Below, piece after piece: positions 33,652 through 44,220 of a stretch of DNA of 64,000 bases. The DNA comes from Ophiodon elongatus (lineage: Eukaryota; Chordata; Actinopteri; Perciformes; Hexagrammidae), in the NCBI GenBank assembly GCA_016806645.1, contig JACSYO010001855.1, forward strand, positions 2,169,001 through 2,233,000, in the 5' to 3' direction. How positions within the stretch are numbered: the stretch's first letter is position 1; the number at the start of each line of letters is the position of its first letter. Under the pieces are notes generated by a model. It did no database searches. It was not told where the DNA came from and saw only the letters and a list, made by a program, of their open reading frames with translations. The translations under genes were made by a program, and so were the position numbers.

Positions 33652-33709
33652 CATTCTCCCACCAAGAAATATCGTTCAGCGATATTTAGGAGAATGGTTG
33701 CCAAGCAAC
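33652..33709. promoter_or_regulatory. Inverted repeat followed by an RFX X-box-like motif
   Basis: AAATATCG (33667-33674) and CGATATTT (33680-33687) form an inner stem, with CATTCTCC (33652-33659) and GGAGAATG (33689-33696) as an outer stem. GTTGCCAAGCAAC (33697-33709) follows directly and fits the X-box consensus GTNRCC N RGYAAC of RFX factors with a 1-nt spacer. Confidence 0.45.
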
Positions 33710-33776
33710 GCACAGACGCAGAGAAACGCATGCTTAAAGATTGGGGATATTATTGACATTTCTGTGGATATCGTCA

Positions 33777-34013
33777 TTAATTGTGCAATTGTTGAGGTAG
33801 TGTTCTATCATGTTGGCAGTCTTCTTTGCTTGTACAGGGGTGTTTGACTACAGTGTGTTTTATTTGCATGTTGTCAGAAGCAAGGATATTGCTCCAGCAT
33901 CTTCTCTTGCTGGTTAACCTGCGCACATGGGCATTACTGCTGAAGCCATAGGCTTCACCTCTCCTCTTTTTCACAGTGGCATAAAATTGACGAAGAGCCT
34001 GGTTTATCTCCAT
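33777..34013 (-). mobile_element. Possible Crypton-type tyrosine recombinase remnant
   Basis: The minus-strand frame (78 codons) begins MEINQALRQFYATVKKRRGE, which resembles the start of the DUF3504-type domain of Crypton-derived proteins (KCTD1/QRICH1/ZMYM relatives), whose usual form is L-x-x-F-Y-x-E-x-R-x-K-x-G-x-x-Y. Residues further on, NILASDNMQIKHT, could match the later N-I-x-x-D-x-x-F-x-x-A-N motif. The catalytic Arg/His/Tyr region is absent, and no splice sites or neighbouring exons were found. The assignment is by eye. A chance resemblance is possible. Confidence 0.4.
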
Positions 34014-34324
34014 TTTGGTGACTGTTTTAACTAACTAACTAACTAATAGCTAATTTCTACCCAATGAAAAGTACTTGAATATCATCATATTTTTTGTACC
34101 TATACAAACAGTGAATCAATCAGTTGGTCAGGTATGTCATGACAATACCTGTATTTTGTGATCTGCTATTTGAAATTGTTACATCTATTCACTCTGGGGA
34201 ATTTTCAAAGTGACATATCAGTTAACTGTAGATGGGAGGCTCAAATAATGCTTGATGGATTTTTTAAATCTGCGTCAGTTTTACCAAGGAGGAAACAGCT
34301 GGAGAGTGCTTTTTTGTGTATCAG
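34014..34324. other. Spacer with short (CTAA)n run
   Basis: A CTAACTAACTAACTAA run lies at about 34031-34046. Nothing else seen. Confidence 0.45.
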
Positions 34325-34510
34325 GGCCCAAAATTAGCTCCCACCACTTGCCAAATGCAAGTAAAACTCCTTGTTGGCAAATTAAATAAGTGAAGTCAGC
34401 CGCCATTGGTGGGTTCCTGAAATAGGCTTATTATACTACAAACTCTCATCACTTCAACATAAGTTGACTGCAATCAGGCGGCATGCAACATATGACCATC
34501 AATTGAGGCC
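34325..34510. repeat. Probable teleost interspersed repeat fragment
   Basis: AAAATTAGCTCCCACC, TTGCCAAATGCAAGTAAAA, GCCGCCATTGGTGGG and GACTGCAATCAGGCGGC follow a word order I recognise from repeats in other fish. The class is unknown. Confidence 0.4.
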
Positions 34511-36338
34511 ATGTACTATAAGAACTGCATTAGCCCTTTAGAAAATAAATGAAATGAGATTACCTGATCAGGTCCATCACTGACCGTGCCTTTGTATACG
34601 GAAAAGGAGATTTTAAATTTAAATTTAAATAAAACATTTTACTAGTATTTCTAGTATTTACAACTTTAAAACTGTCTCATGCGTAATATTTTTATAACTC
34701 CACTAACATCTGAAATGGAGAAACAAGTAGTCTAATTTAAGGAAAAAAATAATCGAAGGACAGACAACGCAAAACATTGAGGAATGAGGGCAAACCATAC
34801 ATCAACATAAAAGGCAAGAAAAAGTCCACCTAAAAAGGCATCTGTAAGAATATGGGACAGTATGGAACATTAAAGTTGGCATTAGCGACATTTTCATTGT
34901 AGTTATAGAAGAGGATACTGTTGAATATATTTAAGCTGTAGCCAGATATATCACAAACTTATTAATCAAATTTATTAACAACATTATGTAGTTCAGGACC
35001 ATATATAATGTCATACGTTAGGTTTTGCAATAGGGTAAAGTGTTCACAGATACGCAAGGGCATGTGGCAAGCTGACTGAGGAGAGAAAGTTGCAACATAA
35101 TTTTATGCTATCCCATATGAGCAACAGCAAGCCATCATTCTTTCGGATTTAGAATAGGTGAGAGAGCCTTTCTAGGCTAATCATAATGGTCAAACAATCA
35201 TTCTAAAATTATTATTTTCCCTGACAATATGGGCTATGACACGTTGCACCCCTAATGTTACCGGGGTATTCTGTGGACCATGTGTTTTACAAGTATAATG
35301 CCCAATAACTTTTCCTTTCATCCATTTATAGTCAATATTACTGAACTTTCTTACACTCTATATAGAAGGCCCATTATCCTGCCAATTTGTTTTCTTTGAG
35401 TCCTATAGGCTATGCTACAGTATTTTGATTGCTTGAATGTTGGTGATGGGCTCATTCTTGACTGCTTAATCCACCAAAGACTGTGTGAGATGATAATGCA
35501 AAGTGCAGCCTAGTTGTTCTATAAGAGCAGGGGTTGATTATGAATTTGAGTCCCCTTTGGCACCAACACCTTTGGGGCCCTTCATTCTACAAAACTCTTT
35601 GGCACAAACAGTAGCCCTTCAGGATATGGTGCAAGGTGAAGCAGACTAGGGGGCCATGTAGCCCATGGGTCCTTTTACTCATCAAAAAAACTAATTCGGT
35701 CTACCAGCAACCGTGGAGCAGTGTGGGCTTGCTTGTTTGCTCAGTCAGATTTTTTTGGGATCCAAGGCCAGTGCTTGATAGGCCTTTATGGCCTCAAACA
35801 AAAGTACTTGTGTAACCTGTATATCTGGTTGCCATCATTAGCGTCTTCATCCTTCTATATGTTTCAGCACAAGGTGAAACGTAGACAAATCTGGCACCCA
35901 GAAACAACGTAGTCCAAAAATAAATTTCACTTTACAATACTATCTGTTTACCAACATCCTTGTCTGTGAATCAGCTCGCCATTGGCTTTCAGGTTCGTTT
36001 CATTATGCGTTTTCCTATATGCCAACATAAATACTGTAGACAAGTTTTGATTTAAGTTCTATATTCTGTAGAAGTGATTCATGAAAAATTAGACTCTCAG
36101 GCTAAAATTACAGGCTCCTCAGAGCAGGGAAAATGATAGGCACCGAAGGGCCGGATCTGCTCCAGAAGATTTAAAAGGAAAGCATAGAAATAGCTCATTT
36201 AGTTTTGGTTAAGGCCATGCAGTGTACAGAGGAAAGAACAATACATGTACTTCACATGTTCTGAATGTGTTCTGAATATCTTTTTTATCGTGGACACATG
36301 AGGAATATATCATGGCCAACCAATATCGTGTTGAATGA
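34511..36338. other. Intergenic or intronic DNA, no gene seen
   Basis: AT-rich. A self-complementary AAATTTAAATTTAAAT occurs at about 34613-34628. The 35520-35910 part is more balanced and may be repeat-derived, but nothing specific was recognised. Confidence 0.4.
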
Positions 36339-36850
36339 TTATGTCGTCATACTGCCCAAGCCTAACGTCAACATGTCTTTACATGCAGTTGATAATGTTA
36401 TTTTACTTTTTGAAAAAATTTGAATCTGAAATTCTGGCAAGGTCAGGCTGGCACCAATGACTTTCTCTGCAGTCCTGACATCCGTTGTAGTCCGTACTCC
36501 TGTCTGGTGGCTGATCAAAACCACACAGTGATGGATCTGCATATAGCAGACTGCATTATTGCTGTGTAGAATTGTGTCAGCAGCTCCTGAAGCAGGTTGA
36601 ACTTCCTGAGTGCATTCTCGTCCACCTTAGGTGGGAGATGGTGGATCCCAGAAATTAAAAGGCTACCACAACAGACACAGTGTTCAGTAAGGTGATAAGC
36701 GACATTGTTGGGTGGGCACCTCCTGAAGTCCACTGTCATCTTTACAGTTTTAAGTTGTTCTGCCCGCACCAGGGCCAGCAGATCAATCTCCATCTCTCTG
36801 CAGACTCGTCACTGTCCCGGATGAGGCTGAAATTTCAGTTACAATTTATG
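36339..36850 (-). mobile_element. LINE reverse-transcriptase C-terminal fragment, frameshifted
   Basis: Minus-strand frame 36793-36515 contains KTVKMTVDFRR, matching the K-T-K-E-M-V-V-D-F-R-R motif of fish LINE reverse transcriptases, then NALRKFNLLQELLTQFYTA and SITVWF, the motifs at the end of the RT domain. Just downstream, in a second frame (36542-36339), RTAEKVIGAS continues the family's next motif. The coding line is therefore broken by a frameshift near 36515-36540. The endonuclease, the catalytic YADD box and the 3' end were not seen. Rex1/CR1/L2-like is the likeliest class, from the motif style. Confidence 0.75.
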
Positions 36851-37634
36851 TTACAACATACAAATATAGGATTGAAACACCATCTTTGAACCACTTATAC
36901 AGGAAAATATAACTTTATACAGTGGCACCACAAATTACGATATTTTAGAGCTCCTGTAAATTTCTCGAATGAGCTCATCTGTATTTTGAACCCTGTTTTT
37001 AATAAAATTGTAAATTATTTGGCCAGTACATTTTGTCAGTTCACCAGCCATTGGCAGATAAGACCAAAAAGATAATTTTTGACTCTGGAGTGTATTGTGT
37101 CCAGGAGGCCACACTGGACAGGCTGTTTGTGTGTGTTGGGTGGTGGGGGTGTTGACAGTGGACAAAACCCTTTTAGCACTATCATAAAAGTGGCATTTAG
37201 CATTGTCACAACAACTGCTTAGGAAAAGCCAAGCCTCCATTAAACAAGGGCAATGATGCACTACAAAGTCACAACCCCTCAGCACAGGGGCCTACCATCC
37301 AGCCAGCATCCCTCGCTGCATAACTTACTGCCTGTGTTGTGTACAGTTCCTCGTACACAGCGGCATGAGAGTTTTTCTGAGTGATTTCCAGTGTGAAGTT
37401 ATGGTGTTGATTAGCACAGTGACAGGTGCCATGATTAAAATGGCCGATAGTAATAGTGCAGCATTCATGCATTGACAACTTTGCTCTGCATGGCTTTGTG
37501 AGTGGTGATGTATGACACCATTAGGGTAACCTCAGGGCCCTGGAGGACACTTATCTCCCTCGTCACGTCCTTCACACTTCCCATTCTCCCTCTAACAAAA
37601 GGACGCCTGCTCCCCAGTCTGCATGCTTATGAAT
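36851..37634. other. Non-coding DNA with unsupported frames
   Basis: Minus-strand frames 36935-37285 and 37269-37478 have no recognised domain. The region may be repeat-derived flank of the LINE fragment. Confidence 0.4.

Positions 37635-37710
<76 letters not shown>
37635..37710. repeat. (TG)n microsatellite
   Basis: About 76 bp, almost uninterrupted, the longest clean TG tract of the window. It generates Cys/Val and His/Thr frames that are not genes. Confidence 0.97.
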
Positions 37711-37711
<1 letters not shown>

Positions 37712-38344
37712 ATCTTGTGGGGGAGTGCGATGTCTGTGTATGTGTTCATTGTCCATCTCTGGTAGTGAACATAAATACTGACTTCTGTGTATCATGTTTC
37801 ATTTTGTTGGTATGTTTCGGTTCCTACATTTTTGGCAGATTTAGGCATTTTGTTTATTGTAATGGAGGTGGTAATACTGTACTGTGACAACACTGAGCAC
37901 ACTAGTTTAGTTTACTAAGTATTTAATTCTAACTAATCTGTAACCCCCCTTCTCTTCTGCATCCAACATTCCTTTCTGAAACATGTACTACAACAAAATA
38001 GTATTTGATCTTTATCTAGTTCATCAGTTTATCATTTGTTTCACATGTTCTGTTCATATGTAAGTCATAGTTCTCAAAAAAGACTGAAGGTGATGTGCTT
38101 CATGTTTATAGCATGGCAGTTAATCTATGGGAAGTCTACTTCATAAACTCCATAGAAATGAGGGCTCATTGCAGTGGTAAAAAAATGACTAATCTAGTAT
38201 AAGAGCAGACCAGATATCAAGCCTCATACTTGTGTACTTTGGGTGAGTGTAGTTAATGTGTAGGAGTGTTTCTCACAGGGTTTTGTTAGACTATTATCTA
38301 ACCCTTAAGGGTCTGAGGAAATGATCCCAGAGGAAAATTATGTA
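37711..38344. other. AT-rich spacer
   Basis: No feature seen. Confidence 0.42.
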
Positions 38345-38685
38345 AATACATATTTTTAGGTACTTGTACTTTACTTGAGTATTCCATTTTCTGTAACTTT
38401 ATATTTATACAATACTACATCTCAGAGGGAAATATTGTACTTTTAACTTCACTACATGTATTTAACAAAATTATTATTAGCTAGTTTGCAGATTCAGATT
38501 CTTAATACACATTTTGCATCAATAATTATAATCCAATGATATAGGCCTGCCGTAAATATATTATTTGAAAAGGGCCATTCTGCTTAATGAGTATACTTTT
38601 GGTACTTTAAGTATATTTTGATGCTAATGCTTTTCTACTTTAACTTAAGTAACATTTGGAATGACTTTTGCATTCTGCTTTAGTA
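38345..38685 (+). mobile_element. Truncated copy of the hAT-type element at 21971-22440
   Basis: Carries the family words GGTACTTGTACTTTACTTGAG, CTACATCTCAGAGGGAAATAT and, near its end, CTTAAGTAACATTTGGAATG. The terminal CAGTGGTGGA repeats are missing on both sides, so this copy is decayed. Orientation matches the 22-kb copy. Confidence 0.7.
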
Positions 38686-38739
38686 AATCATTTAATTATT
38701 AACACATTGGTTGTATTCATATAAATTGTGATTGTGTCC

Positions 38740-38990
38740 CACTCACAATGCACGGTAAACGAGACAGGGTCCGTGTTTGAAGATGGGTCGGGTGGTTGGC
38801 AGTCGCGCCGGGAACAGGGGGCTCCGTCTCTTCCCGCAGACCAAGAGGCCTTGAGTTCACGGCCCAGAGAAGCGGCGGAGTCCAAGAGAGGGGTGCTGTA
38901 AAGCTGACTCGGCCATAGCTGCCAGCCACTTTCCCTTTCTGAGCCATACTAGAGAAGGTCGCAGCGCAGTGCTGTGGCGGAAATGTGCCA
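38740..38990. other. CpG-rich island of unknown origin
   Basis: Sudden rise in GC and CpG directly after the truncated hAT copy, with many CpGs in 250 bp (for example GGCAGTCGCGCCGGG and GAAGCGGCGGAG). Minus-strand frames 38688-39064 cross it. One has an internal ATG followed by AQKGKVAGSYGRV, but no family is recognised. It may be a short orphan CpG island, a promoter fragment, a retrocopy of a 5' exon, or GC-rich repeat. Confidence 0.4.
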
Positions 38991-39319
38991 GCCCACCTGT
39001 TGAGAAGTATAAAAATGTTTATGTTCATTATGAGTGGGCAAGAAAATGTAGGGTTGTCTGGCAAAAAGTTGAAGCAGTCATAGTGCTACGCTTCCAGTGC
39101 TGTTGGGTAGGGCACATTCCTGGTTTATTTATTTGTAACGTGAATACCATATTTCTCTGTTTACCTTGGGATCATTGTGACAGGAGATAAAATGAAACTT
39201 CTTGAGCTGAAAAATCCTTTCTGGTAATATTTTAAAGAACTGCAGTTTTTCTGGGATTGTGTTTCATCATCTTACCAGTACCTGAAACAACATGTATGTG
39301 TGTATTTTTGGTCTAAACA
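38991..39319. other. Spacer, no gene seen
   Basis: Nothing recognised. Confidence 0.4.
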
Positions 39320-39850
39320 GCTGGTTAAGGCACCACAGACAGATTACTGTTTAAAACAGCCCAGATTGAGTCCCATGAGTCAAAACTGAACACTGAATTA
39401 GTTGGAATCATTGCCATAATTAATATACTGCCTAAAAATGCATCATGCGTATCTGTGCTTGTGGTGATGTACAAAGCGTACAAAGATAACTGTAAACACA
39501 TCTTCAAACCCATGGGGCCTATCCGTCGCGCTGCGCTGGGCAAATATTTGTGAGAACACCTCTGTAAACATGCACATCCTTGGGGGGGTCAGCCAAGCTG
39601 TGGCTGACACCTACTGCAACCCCCCCACCACCAATGATACTGCAGTCATGTCAACGGAAGTGTAAGGCAATACCCAGTTTTCCTAACAAGTTGAACCCAG
39701 CCGGAGGCATCCTGGCATCCCGAGACTCCAAACACATGTCCCCTCCCTACTTCAAAAATACACACACCCTTATTTTTGGCGGCATGCAACCCCTTAATTA
39801 TTTCAGTGGGCTGAATTTGAGACGATTGGGTTCTTAAGGTTTTGCGGAGG
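39320..39850. promoter_or_regulatory. Candidate conserved element
   Basis: The 39330-39600 part contains TAATTA (39417-39422) within GCCATAATTAATATAC and a CTGTAAACA forkhead-type word near 39490. It is followed by a C-rich patch (39619-39640). Frames on both strands lack domains. Confidence 0.4.
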
Positions 39851-41369
39851 GCATGGAGTCAAGATACTGAGGAACAGCAAGAAAGAAACACCGACGGCGA
39901 CATGATATTTAAGGGAGGGTGGGGGGTTGAGGTTTAGGAGATAGACACGTAGACTCACACAAGAACACATATGTACAAACTGCTATCCTTGTCTCTTTTG
40001 AGCTCTTCACTCCTGTCCTCGAGCCGCTACCCCACCGCTGCTGATGAGAAAAACAGACACAAGTGCTAAGCTCTCTCTTTCCCTGGGATTAATAACATTT
40101 GTAATTGAGGTACTTACTATGGAGTGCCAGCTTCCTCAGTCGTGGACGGTGGTTTCCAGGTTGTCTCAGCGCAGAGACCAGAGGCGAGGGGGAGATGGGG
40201 GGAATTTGAATGTGTTAAGAGTGTGCGGTGTCCACACGGCCATTGGTAAACAAACTCGGGTGGAGAAAGCTAAGATCAAATTCAGTGCCCTCTAAAGGCC
40301 AGTTCAGTGATTTATTCCAGCACTATTTATTTGTTAACATCTAAAGATAGCAGAGAGAGAAAAAACATTGAAGGCTGATTAAAACAATGACTAACACAAA
40401 TAATGTCCCCTTTATGTCCGTTTTAATAAATCATTTGGTTTATCAACACATGAACAGGGCATTTTGATGTTATAAAATATATAGCTTGTAAAATATAGCA
40501 ACATCTTTTAGATTTAAATGTATTTAAAATAATTATAATGTAAGACAGGACCAGAATGATCTGCATTTAATTTGGTGTTGATATCACACTTATAATTTGA
40601 TTACTAACACCTGTTGTGTGCTTAGGACGATGGTTGTGTGGTGAGTGATGTAATGGAACAGCATGATTATAATTAGAGTAATGATGCATTGACATGTAGT
40701 TGGGTGCCAAAATGTGGGCAATGAATGTGAACCATGTTCAGGGTATCAGGCCTGTATTACAAATTTCTTATACGAACTTTTGTCCAAATTTAGCCACAGT
40801 TAAGTTATCACAAGTACAGAAGATTTTTTTTTTTTTAATTTTCATATAATTTATTATGTCATTTAAGTTATGAAATGCTGCTTTTTCTGTAGGGATTTTA
40901 AAAAAAAATCATAGATTTTATAGGGGCTTTTTGACAATCTCCATGGGCCAAATTAAAACCCCATATGACATCAGTATATGTAATAGCACACAGAACCATC
41001 AAGACACGTGTCCTAGCGTTTTTTTATGAAATGATGATGTTTATCAAAGTTACGTCTTAACAAGTCCCTCTCAGTCTAATAAATATTGTGCAGCTCTTAT
41101 CAGTGCTAGAGGGGAAGATCAATAGAGACTGAATGAGAGTAATAGCTTTCACCTTAAAACACACATATTCCAATTACGCCCAGTTTTCAAACAGACACTT
41201 GACATTTTGAGAGCAACTGTTGGGTGCCTCAGTGGTTAAATATAAACATCCAAACTAAATCCCTGATTATTTGACAAAATCTTTAGAGTGAAGATAGAGA
41301 TAAGAGTTCCAGATGGAAAAAAAAGGGAAAGAACAGATAAATGATATCCACCTGGTTTCATCTTTGGAA
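39851..41369. other. Intergenic or intronic DNA, no gene seen
   Basis: Mixed, becoming strongly AT-rich after 40300. TTATAATTTGATTACTAAC and TTATAATTAGAGTAATGATG words near 40590-40685 hint at homeodomain sites, but the background is AT-rich. Confidence 0.4.
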
Positions 41370-41600
41370 AGGCCAGGTTTCCTTCTCTCTACATTTGTGC
41401 TTTGCAAAGTGTTAAAGTTTAAAAGTTAGTTGTACAAATGACCTACAGAGATCGTGGCTCCCAAATGGCAAGTCTAAAAGGAACAACTCCGATAAATCAT
41501 GGAGCGAAACTTGAGTCCGGGGCTGTTGTAGGAGATTTATCGGCAGCTGTATTTTTCTAGTGTCAACTGATGTTCCATAAGACTTAGCCAGCGTCTTACA
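41370..41600. promoter_or_regulatory. Candidate enhancer with 10-bp inverted pair
   Basis: CCGATAAATC (41489-41498) and GATTTATCGG (41534-41543) are exact reverse complements 35 nt apart. The core GATAAATC carries a GATA word. An E-box-like CAGCTG follows the second site. Repeat-free and non-coding. Confidence 0.45.
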
Positions 41601-41904
41601 TTGCTTCTACCCATGCTCCCTCCCCACCAACACATATCCGAACACACACACTGCTCGACTCCCATCACACACACAGACAGACACACACACTAACACCTCT
41701 CCACTCCATCAACAGCGGCGCAGCATTTAAATTTGAGAGCTATTCCTGTGAGACTGTTAAACACGACAGATTGAGATGAGTGGCAAACCTCTTGTGCTAG
41801 CATTAGCCCACTTATCTTATTAGTGGGGCAGCTCTAACACATTTGATACCCCCTCGGCTACTGCTGCTGCTGGCCTCAGGGAACCCGCAATGGCTTCAAA
41901 GACC
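41601..41904. other. Short CA-rich stretch and conserved-looking DNA
   Basis: 41640-41690 is scrambled CA. 41700-41880 is balanced (CGGCGCAGCATTTAAATTTG, GCTAGCATTAGCCC) and may be regulatory. Confidence 0.38.
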
Positions 41905-42035
41905 AGATCTGGCGTCCTAGTGGCTCAGCATGCTGAGACGCATACCACAATGATGTTGGTTTGAATTCAGTCCACGGCAGTTGCTCCACATATTACTGCC
42001 ACTGTCATCTTTCAAATTACTAGCCAATGTAAAGT
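41905..42035 (+). mobile_element. tRNA-like SINE fragment
   Basis: GTCCTAGTGGCTCAGCATG holds an A-box-like TGGCTCAGCATG, and GGTTTGAATTC about 45 bp on is B-box-like (consensus GGTTCGANTCC). The following GTTGCTCCACATATTACTGCC corresponds in place to the unique part of fish tRNA-derived SINEs. It does not fold as a functional tRNA gene: the box sequences are imperfect and the acceptor stem is missing. Confidence 0.55.
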
Positions 42036-42686
42036 ATTTGATGGTCAACAAGTTCCCAAATGGAGAATGAAAATATAAGTATTTAAATACTAGATATGAT
42101 TCCCATCATCAAAATTATTTCAAATAACGTTTGACTTGATGTGAACTTTATTTAGGTGGCAGCAGGTGCTTACTTTTGATTTAATTTAAACTGGAAATTA
42201 AAAAACAGTGACAAGAATGCTGTTTTTATTTTTCATATAACCAAAATTGTTGACAAAAAGTCAAGCTGTCACTCCTCAGCTGTTATTTCTCAACCTGGAA
42301 AATGATAATTACCACTTGAAACATTCCTGAACTCTTTACAATTGCTTTATTTCAGTGCACTAGCTTGTGCAATTCCCAAATAAATACATATTAGTATTGT
42401 ATTAGCACTTAGTCAATACAGCTTACACAATTATATTATACTACACAAAGCAAATTGTAAATGGGATAGCACTACAATGAATGAATTGCTCTGTATTCAC
42501 GTTACAGTAATTTGTGCTAAAATAGTGAATACACAACATAATCCTAAAATATGTTTAAGTGATGTCACGTCATTAATAACACACAGGACTGCAGAGGCAG
42601 CTTCAACCTTTCACTTACATCTTTTTCACAGTGAAGGCTCCTGCTACATGAATGAGAGCTACAAAGGTCTTGAACTTACTGACAGT
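42036..42686. other. AT-rich spacer
   Basis: No feature seen. Confidence 0.42.
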
Positions 42687-42847
42687 CAGCATTTCTTAAA
42701 CTATGGCTGGTGACTCCAGGAGGGGTCACAGGCCTATTTCTGGTCTGAACACACATAATACGACTACAAGTTGTTTTTCACCAGTGTGGGTTGCAGGGTC
42801 AGAGTTAATTTATTTTGAGTTCGTTGGTAAAATATTGACAACTTTAT
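42687..42847 (+). mobile_element. hAT-type MITE fragment
   Basis: Starts CAGCATTTCTTAAACTATGG followed by GGGGTCACAGGCC and later GTGGGTTGCAGGGTCAG, the pattern of the CAGTGTTTCTCAAC...GGGTCGC elements of vertebrates. The right end is missing: the TTAA element begins at 42848. Confidence 0.6.
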
Positions 42848-43325
42848 TTAAAGGAGCAATTACAACATTCAGATCATTATTATAGCAGCAAACAACAATT
42901 TTCTATTTTAACATATCATGGATTAATGTCTACTTTAGCAGAGAATGAATTCGCTCTCCCTCTGTGTGTGTTGTTACCCGAGCTTCTCCTAGCTTTGTTG
43001 ATGTAGCCGGGCAAGCAGCGTGTGCTTTTAGTGCATGTGAGTGTGCTCCACTAGTTAGCTCATGGCTGCTACTCTGCACTGCTGTCATATGGCGGTTAAA
43101 GCTGATAACGCCGTACGGACTGACAGCGCCATCCCGAAAACGTAGCCCCCCCCCCTTCAGTTCCCACTCAGGTAAACACTCTTCGCTCTGTCAGCACATT
43201 TGCCGTGGTTTGTATGTTTGTACTGTTAGCACTGTTAGCTATGCGTTGCCAACTCAGGCTTTTCCATATTGAGAGCCATTGAGAGGCAATCAAAATGCTC
43301 CCAGTCTCATATTATCCACCTTTAA
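42848..43325 (+). mobile_element. TTAA-ended non-autonomous DNA element, copy B
   Basis: Starts TTAAAGGAGC and ends CCACCTTTAA. It shares its whole order of blocks with copy A at 8240-8703, including GCAAACAAC, AGCAGAGAATGAA, TCGCTCTCCC, AGTGCATGTGAGTGTGC, ACTGTTAGCACTGTTAGC and GAGGCAAT. It is 14 bp longer than copy A. The 102-codon frame 42964-43272 inside it has no family match. Confidence 0.75.
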
Positions 43326-43640
43326 CCAAAAAGATGTCTAACGGTCATTAAAAACCTTTTCCACATCAGGACAGTCATGGCCACAATAGCAGCAGTAAAT
43401 AAAACTTAGAACGTCAGTCATTTACAGTGACGACTGGTCATTCAGCACAGGTGGTTGTAATTGTCAAAGCTTACTATCTGCTATAATTTATCTCTGAATA
43501 TAGCATCTTCCTGAATTGCATATCATTTGTGTTAGGATTTAATGTTGTCATCATGTTAAGTAGCCAGTGTCTGGCTGCTTCAAATTGCGTTCTCTTGATT
43601 TGTGGTGTCCGCAGTAGGCCTACTGTGGCCTGTGTGGCAT

Positions 43641-44061
43641 ACAGCGGAGGGGCTATACCCTCTCTCACAATGCAATGTGTATTGTACGTGGGAAAGTATG
43701 AATACGCATGCTCAGTGTGTGTCTGTATTTAATGTACGTAGATCATACACATTTGATGACTTGTGGGGCCGACAGCCCATAGCCCCCACTACAGCGTCAT
43801 TTCATATTTCAAATTTGATTGGCTATCTGTCGGCGCATACACTAGGTTGGAATTGACTGCTCTGCAAGAAGAGGGGAGACTTTCTTAGCGACCGCCTGCG
43901 AACTTGAGAAAATGAATGAAGTGGATTATATACTTGGGCACAGGTTTAAAACCCTTAATTTGGAGGAGAATTTGGAATTAAAGTACCTCGGTTTTTTATC
44001 ATCCCTCAAACTGCATAACAGACATGTGGACGAAAACAGGTACTTGCTTATTCGGATCATA

Positions 44062-44120
<59 letters not shown>

Positions 44121-44220
44121 AGTATTTCTGTCTCTGTGTGTGTACAAGACCTGGCCACTCTGTCGTGGTTGGTGCCCCACCATTACTTTACATATAAAAA
44201 CGTCACTGGACATTTAGTCT
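43641..44220 (+). mobile_element. Possible hAT transposon 5' part with transposase N-terminus
   Basis: Starts CAGCGGAGGGGCTATACCC, hAT-like. A plus-strand frame opens at 43912 with MNEVDYILGHRFKTLNLEEN, then LELKYLG. This recalls the start of ZMYM/TTF-type hAT transposases, where a F-x-x-L-x-x-E-E-K-L-x-I-K-x-x-G segment is usual. The frame runs into a (CT)n tract at 44063 and loses its meaning. The BED/TTF zinc finger, the catalytic domain and the right end are absent. Assignment by eye. Confidence 0.38.
44063..44117. repeat. (CT)n microsatellite
   Basis: About 55 bp, uninterrupted, expanded inside the hAT-like remnant. Confidence 0.97.

Noticed and set aside
36935..37478. Protein-coding exons on the minus strand
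   Set aside because: Two overlapping frames in different phases without domain similarity. More likely debris beside the LINE fragment.
37592..37795. His/Thr-rich and Cys/Val-rich ORFs
   Set aside because: They are readings of the (TG)n microsatellite in different frames. The same holds for ORFs at 22372-22718, 19416-19777, 16155-16391 and 55715-56044.
41905..42035. Functional tRNA gene
   Set aside because: Box-like sequences are imperfect and no acceptor or anticodon stem folds, so a SINE remnant fits better.
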